64,000 bases of DNA, taken from the NCBI GenBank assembly GCA_003640385.1, contig RCAB01000135.1:62001-126000 (forward strand), read 5' to 3'. This stretch comes from Setaria digitata. Taxonomy: Eukaryota; Nematoda; Chromadorea; Rhabditida; Setariidae. A program made the translations under genes and the position numbers. Shown here in pieces: positions 62,701 to 64,000 of the stretch. The notes below the pieces were generated by a model, which ran no database searches, was not told the DNA's origin, and worked only from the letters and a program-made list of their open reading frames with translations. Within the stretch, counting starts at the first letter, position 1. The number at the start of each line of letters is the position of its first letter.

Positions 62701-64000
62701 TGTGAATGTGGGTAAAATTGTCCAATTTTTCTTTCCAGAAGGAAAAGAGGGGGCGCAAAAAACGTGACCGTCGTGAAGTGTCAAGTGGTNCTTTTCAGAA
62801 GGAAAAGAGGGGGCGCAAAAAACGTGACCGTCGTGAAGTGTCAAGTGGTGGAAGCGGTGGTGAAATGGATGAAGCAGAAAGTCGAAATCGCCGGGAAGGA
62901 CGTAAATCGAAAAAAATGCGTTTTGATCGTACTAGTTTTGAACTAAGCGCAAAACAGAAAATGAAAGGTTTTCTTTCTTTGTTGTTATTGAATTTTAAAA
63001 ACTTGGTTTTTTTTTTTTTTCAAAATTGGTTAAAATGATGATTATGTGAGAGTTCTTGTCTTAATTTTCTTTGTTTAAACTACTTTTATGTTTGCATTTT
63101 CAACTCTCAGTTGTTTGAATGAAGTTTCTTTTTATCTATTTTTTCCATTTTACTAAGCTTTTATTATTTTTTTCCTTAGTGAAAAGTCGAGAATTTGTGC
63201 AGTCGGATGAATCAAGTTCAGACGAGGATGATAATAAACCATCAAAATCGCGAATTTCTGATGACAATGATGCGACTGGATCACCTGAACCACCGAAAAA
63301 CATCGGAAGTGATAGCAGCGATGCGGAAGATGCTGTCCGCCGAACTGATTCCGAGAATGATAGGTTTAGTTATACTTATTTATTTGAAAATTTTAGGTTT
63401 CTAATTAAATTAATCGAGTAATGCCTTCGGAATTCAGACAAAAATTAAGATGCAGTTTTGAGTAAATTAGAGTAGAACTTTGAGGAAGTTTAGAATTTGG
63501 TCCTGATAAATCCCCAACATTAGAAGAGCTCATTAATTTTTATTGTTCTCGCAATTTAAAATGTTGCGACATTAGAGAAATTTAAAAGAGAGAGATTTAA
63601 ATTTTTGAAATTTTTGCCCTTGTAAGATTTTCCGTTCTCTTTGAACTTTAATTATTGCTTAATGAACAATTCATTCACTCGAAAAGTTTAAAAATGAATT
63701 GTGTCTTTTATCTTAGAAATTTTTTGTTGGAAAAGGATCAAAATGATTTTTCTTTTTTTTTTTTTTTTTTTTTTTTTTTTGGAGGAAAAATTAATTTACT
63801 TTTGTAAAGTTTAGTAATAACGAACAGTCAAAAACAAAGCGTCGTATAGCGAACAGTTCGGAACAGAGCAGTGCGGAAAGCTCAGCGGAAGATCGAGCAC
63901 GTTCACCCAGTGACAGTGACGATAATGAACTTGAAAAGACCTCTTCGAAGGTAACCAAAAAGAAACGGATCGTTTCATCAGATGAAGAGATGGAAAATAA
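55248..64000 (+). CDS. ctr-9: CTR9, Paf1 complex TPR subunit, 3'-partial
   Basis: About 1,134 residues in 22 exons, cut by the window end: 55248-55307, 56822-56926, 57030-57173, 57335-57517, 57845-58023, 58197-58392, 58507-58638, 58725-58820, 59101-59325, 59531-59659, 59734-59917, 60140-60207, 60278-60484, 60757-60844, 61137-61402, 61672-61817, 61904-62042, 62135-62317, 62484-62618, 62799-62967, 63180-63363, 63815-64000. It opens [23 protein letters not shown], as in human CTR9. TPR repeats fill most of the protein ([47 protein letters not shown] segments). A charged coiled region follows (exon 18), then an acidic/Lys/Ser-rich tail. CTR9 scaffolds the Paf1 complex on elongating RNA polymerase II and supports H2B ubiquitylation and H3 methylation. 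Exon 20 is preceded by a duplicate of itself around an N. Exon 1 is separated by a 1.5-kb intron holding a CINP-like gene. Confidence 0.97.
55604..56251 (+). CDS. CINP: CINP (CDK2-interacting protein)-like gene nested in CTR9 intron 1
   Basis: A single-exon ORF of 215 residues, ATG to TGA, on the same strand as CTR9. A TAG stop in frame 6 bases before the ATG fixes the start unless it is spliced. Human CINP is 212 residues. Similarity is visible at the N-terminus ([12 protein letters not shown], compare the family's W-x-L-x(3)-WE-x-LN) and at the C-terminus ([18 protein letters not shown], then a SWSHQAFID segment). Between them are long heptad-like helices ([20 protein letters not shown]). 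CINP binds CDK2/cyclin E and ATRIP in S phase and checkpoint control, and is part of a SPATA5-containing 60S-maturation complex; these roles are inferred. AATAAA signals follow at 56369-56374 and 56475-56480. A TATAG just before GATATG could accept a spliced leader. Confidence 0.82.
   Translation: MQRHVQDFCVEIWNLTQHWEELNGSTYSLLEKIVNNRLQLMYAQSVGIPETGGVEKKELEPDLSTLLLNGKGSEYITGDVELTRNQMSKDEVKRITLKIVQDVEKLVALVKLQMAQIVDELQNTRERLAGLKKLDNMKGDRGSSFTLQSIKLKELSEILPFIVKMYQEEMKAKCAALNDLANFDNRDIFLAITASWSHQAFIDRSILSRLYSLVV
56369..56480 (+). terminator. Polyadenylation signals after the CINP-like gene
   Basis: AATAAA at 56369-56374 and again at 56475-56480, 118 and 224 bases after the stop codon. Both are inside CTR9 intron 1, so a CTR9 transcript must read past them. 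Confidence 0.5.
60890..61065. repeat. Direct duplication split by a single N (60971)
   Basis: About 80 bp beginning TTTTATGTAAGTCCAGC and ending TTTTTGATATT is present on both sides of the N with one mismatch. It lies in CTR9 intron 14, so coding is not affected. Confidence 0.88.
62731..62850. repeat. Exon-spanning duplication split by an N (62790)
   Basis: The acceptor and first 51 bases of CTR9 exon 20 (AAGGAAAAGAGGGGGCGCAA...) occur at 62739-62789 and again from 62799. Each copy has its own pyrimidine-AG acceptor. Removing one copy leaves a correct exon. Another N at 62683, inside an AT run, lies just upstream. Confidence 0.9.

Noticed and set aside
1..64000. CRISPR arrays, bacterial operons or intact transposons
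   Set aside because: The repeats present are microsatellites, single duplications or N joints. No transposase, reverse transcriptase or regularly spaced repeats were seen.

Overview
The window is AT-rich eukaryotic DNA, dense in A/T homopolymers, with split genes whose introns start GT and end in T-rich TTTCAG/TTTTAG acceptors. Gene content (SRRT/ARS2, DEF8, RAB33, CLP1, CTR9, an insect-GRD-like GABA receptor) and acceptor-like AG sites a few bases before several start codons point to a nematode. The very high A/T content and long AT-rich intergenic stretches would suit a spirurid/filarial-type worm, but that is inference. Every coding model below was assembled by hand from splice sites, reading phase and recalled family sequences; no database search was run.

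Layout, left to right: 5' half of SRRT/ARS2 (minus, 777-1895, running off the left edge); DEF8 homologue (plus, 3202-6050); RAB33-like GTPase (plus, 7396-9703); an M1 aminopeptidase-fold protein with a damaged active site (minus, 11601-20262); RPAIN-like RPA-interacting protein (minus, 23289-24730); a poorly understood 4.7-kb stretch with weak plus-strand ORFs and a GC-richer island; a GABA-A-type channel subunit in 13 exons (minus, 29406-36990); 6 kb of intergenic DNA with repeats; an acyl-CoA dehydrogenase (minus, 43082-47388); CLP1 (minus, 49851-54254); and CTR9 (plus, 55248 to the right edge), whose first intron holds an intact same-strand CINP-like gene (55604-56251).

The genes do not form one pathway, but several serve nuclear RNA and DNA metabolism: SRRT (cap-binding complex partner), CLP1 (3'-end formation and tRNA splicing), CTR9 (Paf1 complex), RPAIN (RPA import) and CINP (CDK2/ATR partner, 60S maturation). 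DEF8 and RAB33 belong to late-endosome and Golgi/autophagy traffic. SRRT/DEF8 and CLP1/CTR9 are divergent pairs, each with a GC-richer intergenic region.

The main oddities are the M1 pseudoenzyme (zinc-ligand His to Gln, catalytic Tyr to Phe, short C-terminus), the channel with Gln in place of Pro at M2 -2' and its Cys-loop encoded by two ~40-nt exons, the nested CINP gene, and single-N joints flanked by duplicated sequence that look like assembly errors, one of them inside a CTR9 exon. No CRISPR, tRNA, rRNA or intact transposon was recognised.
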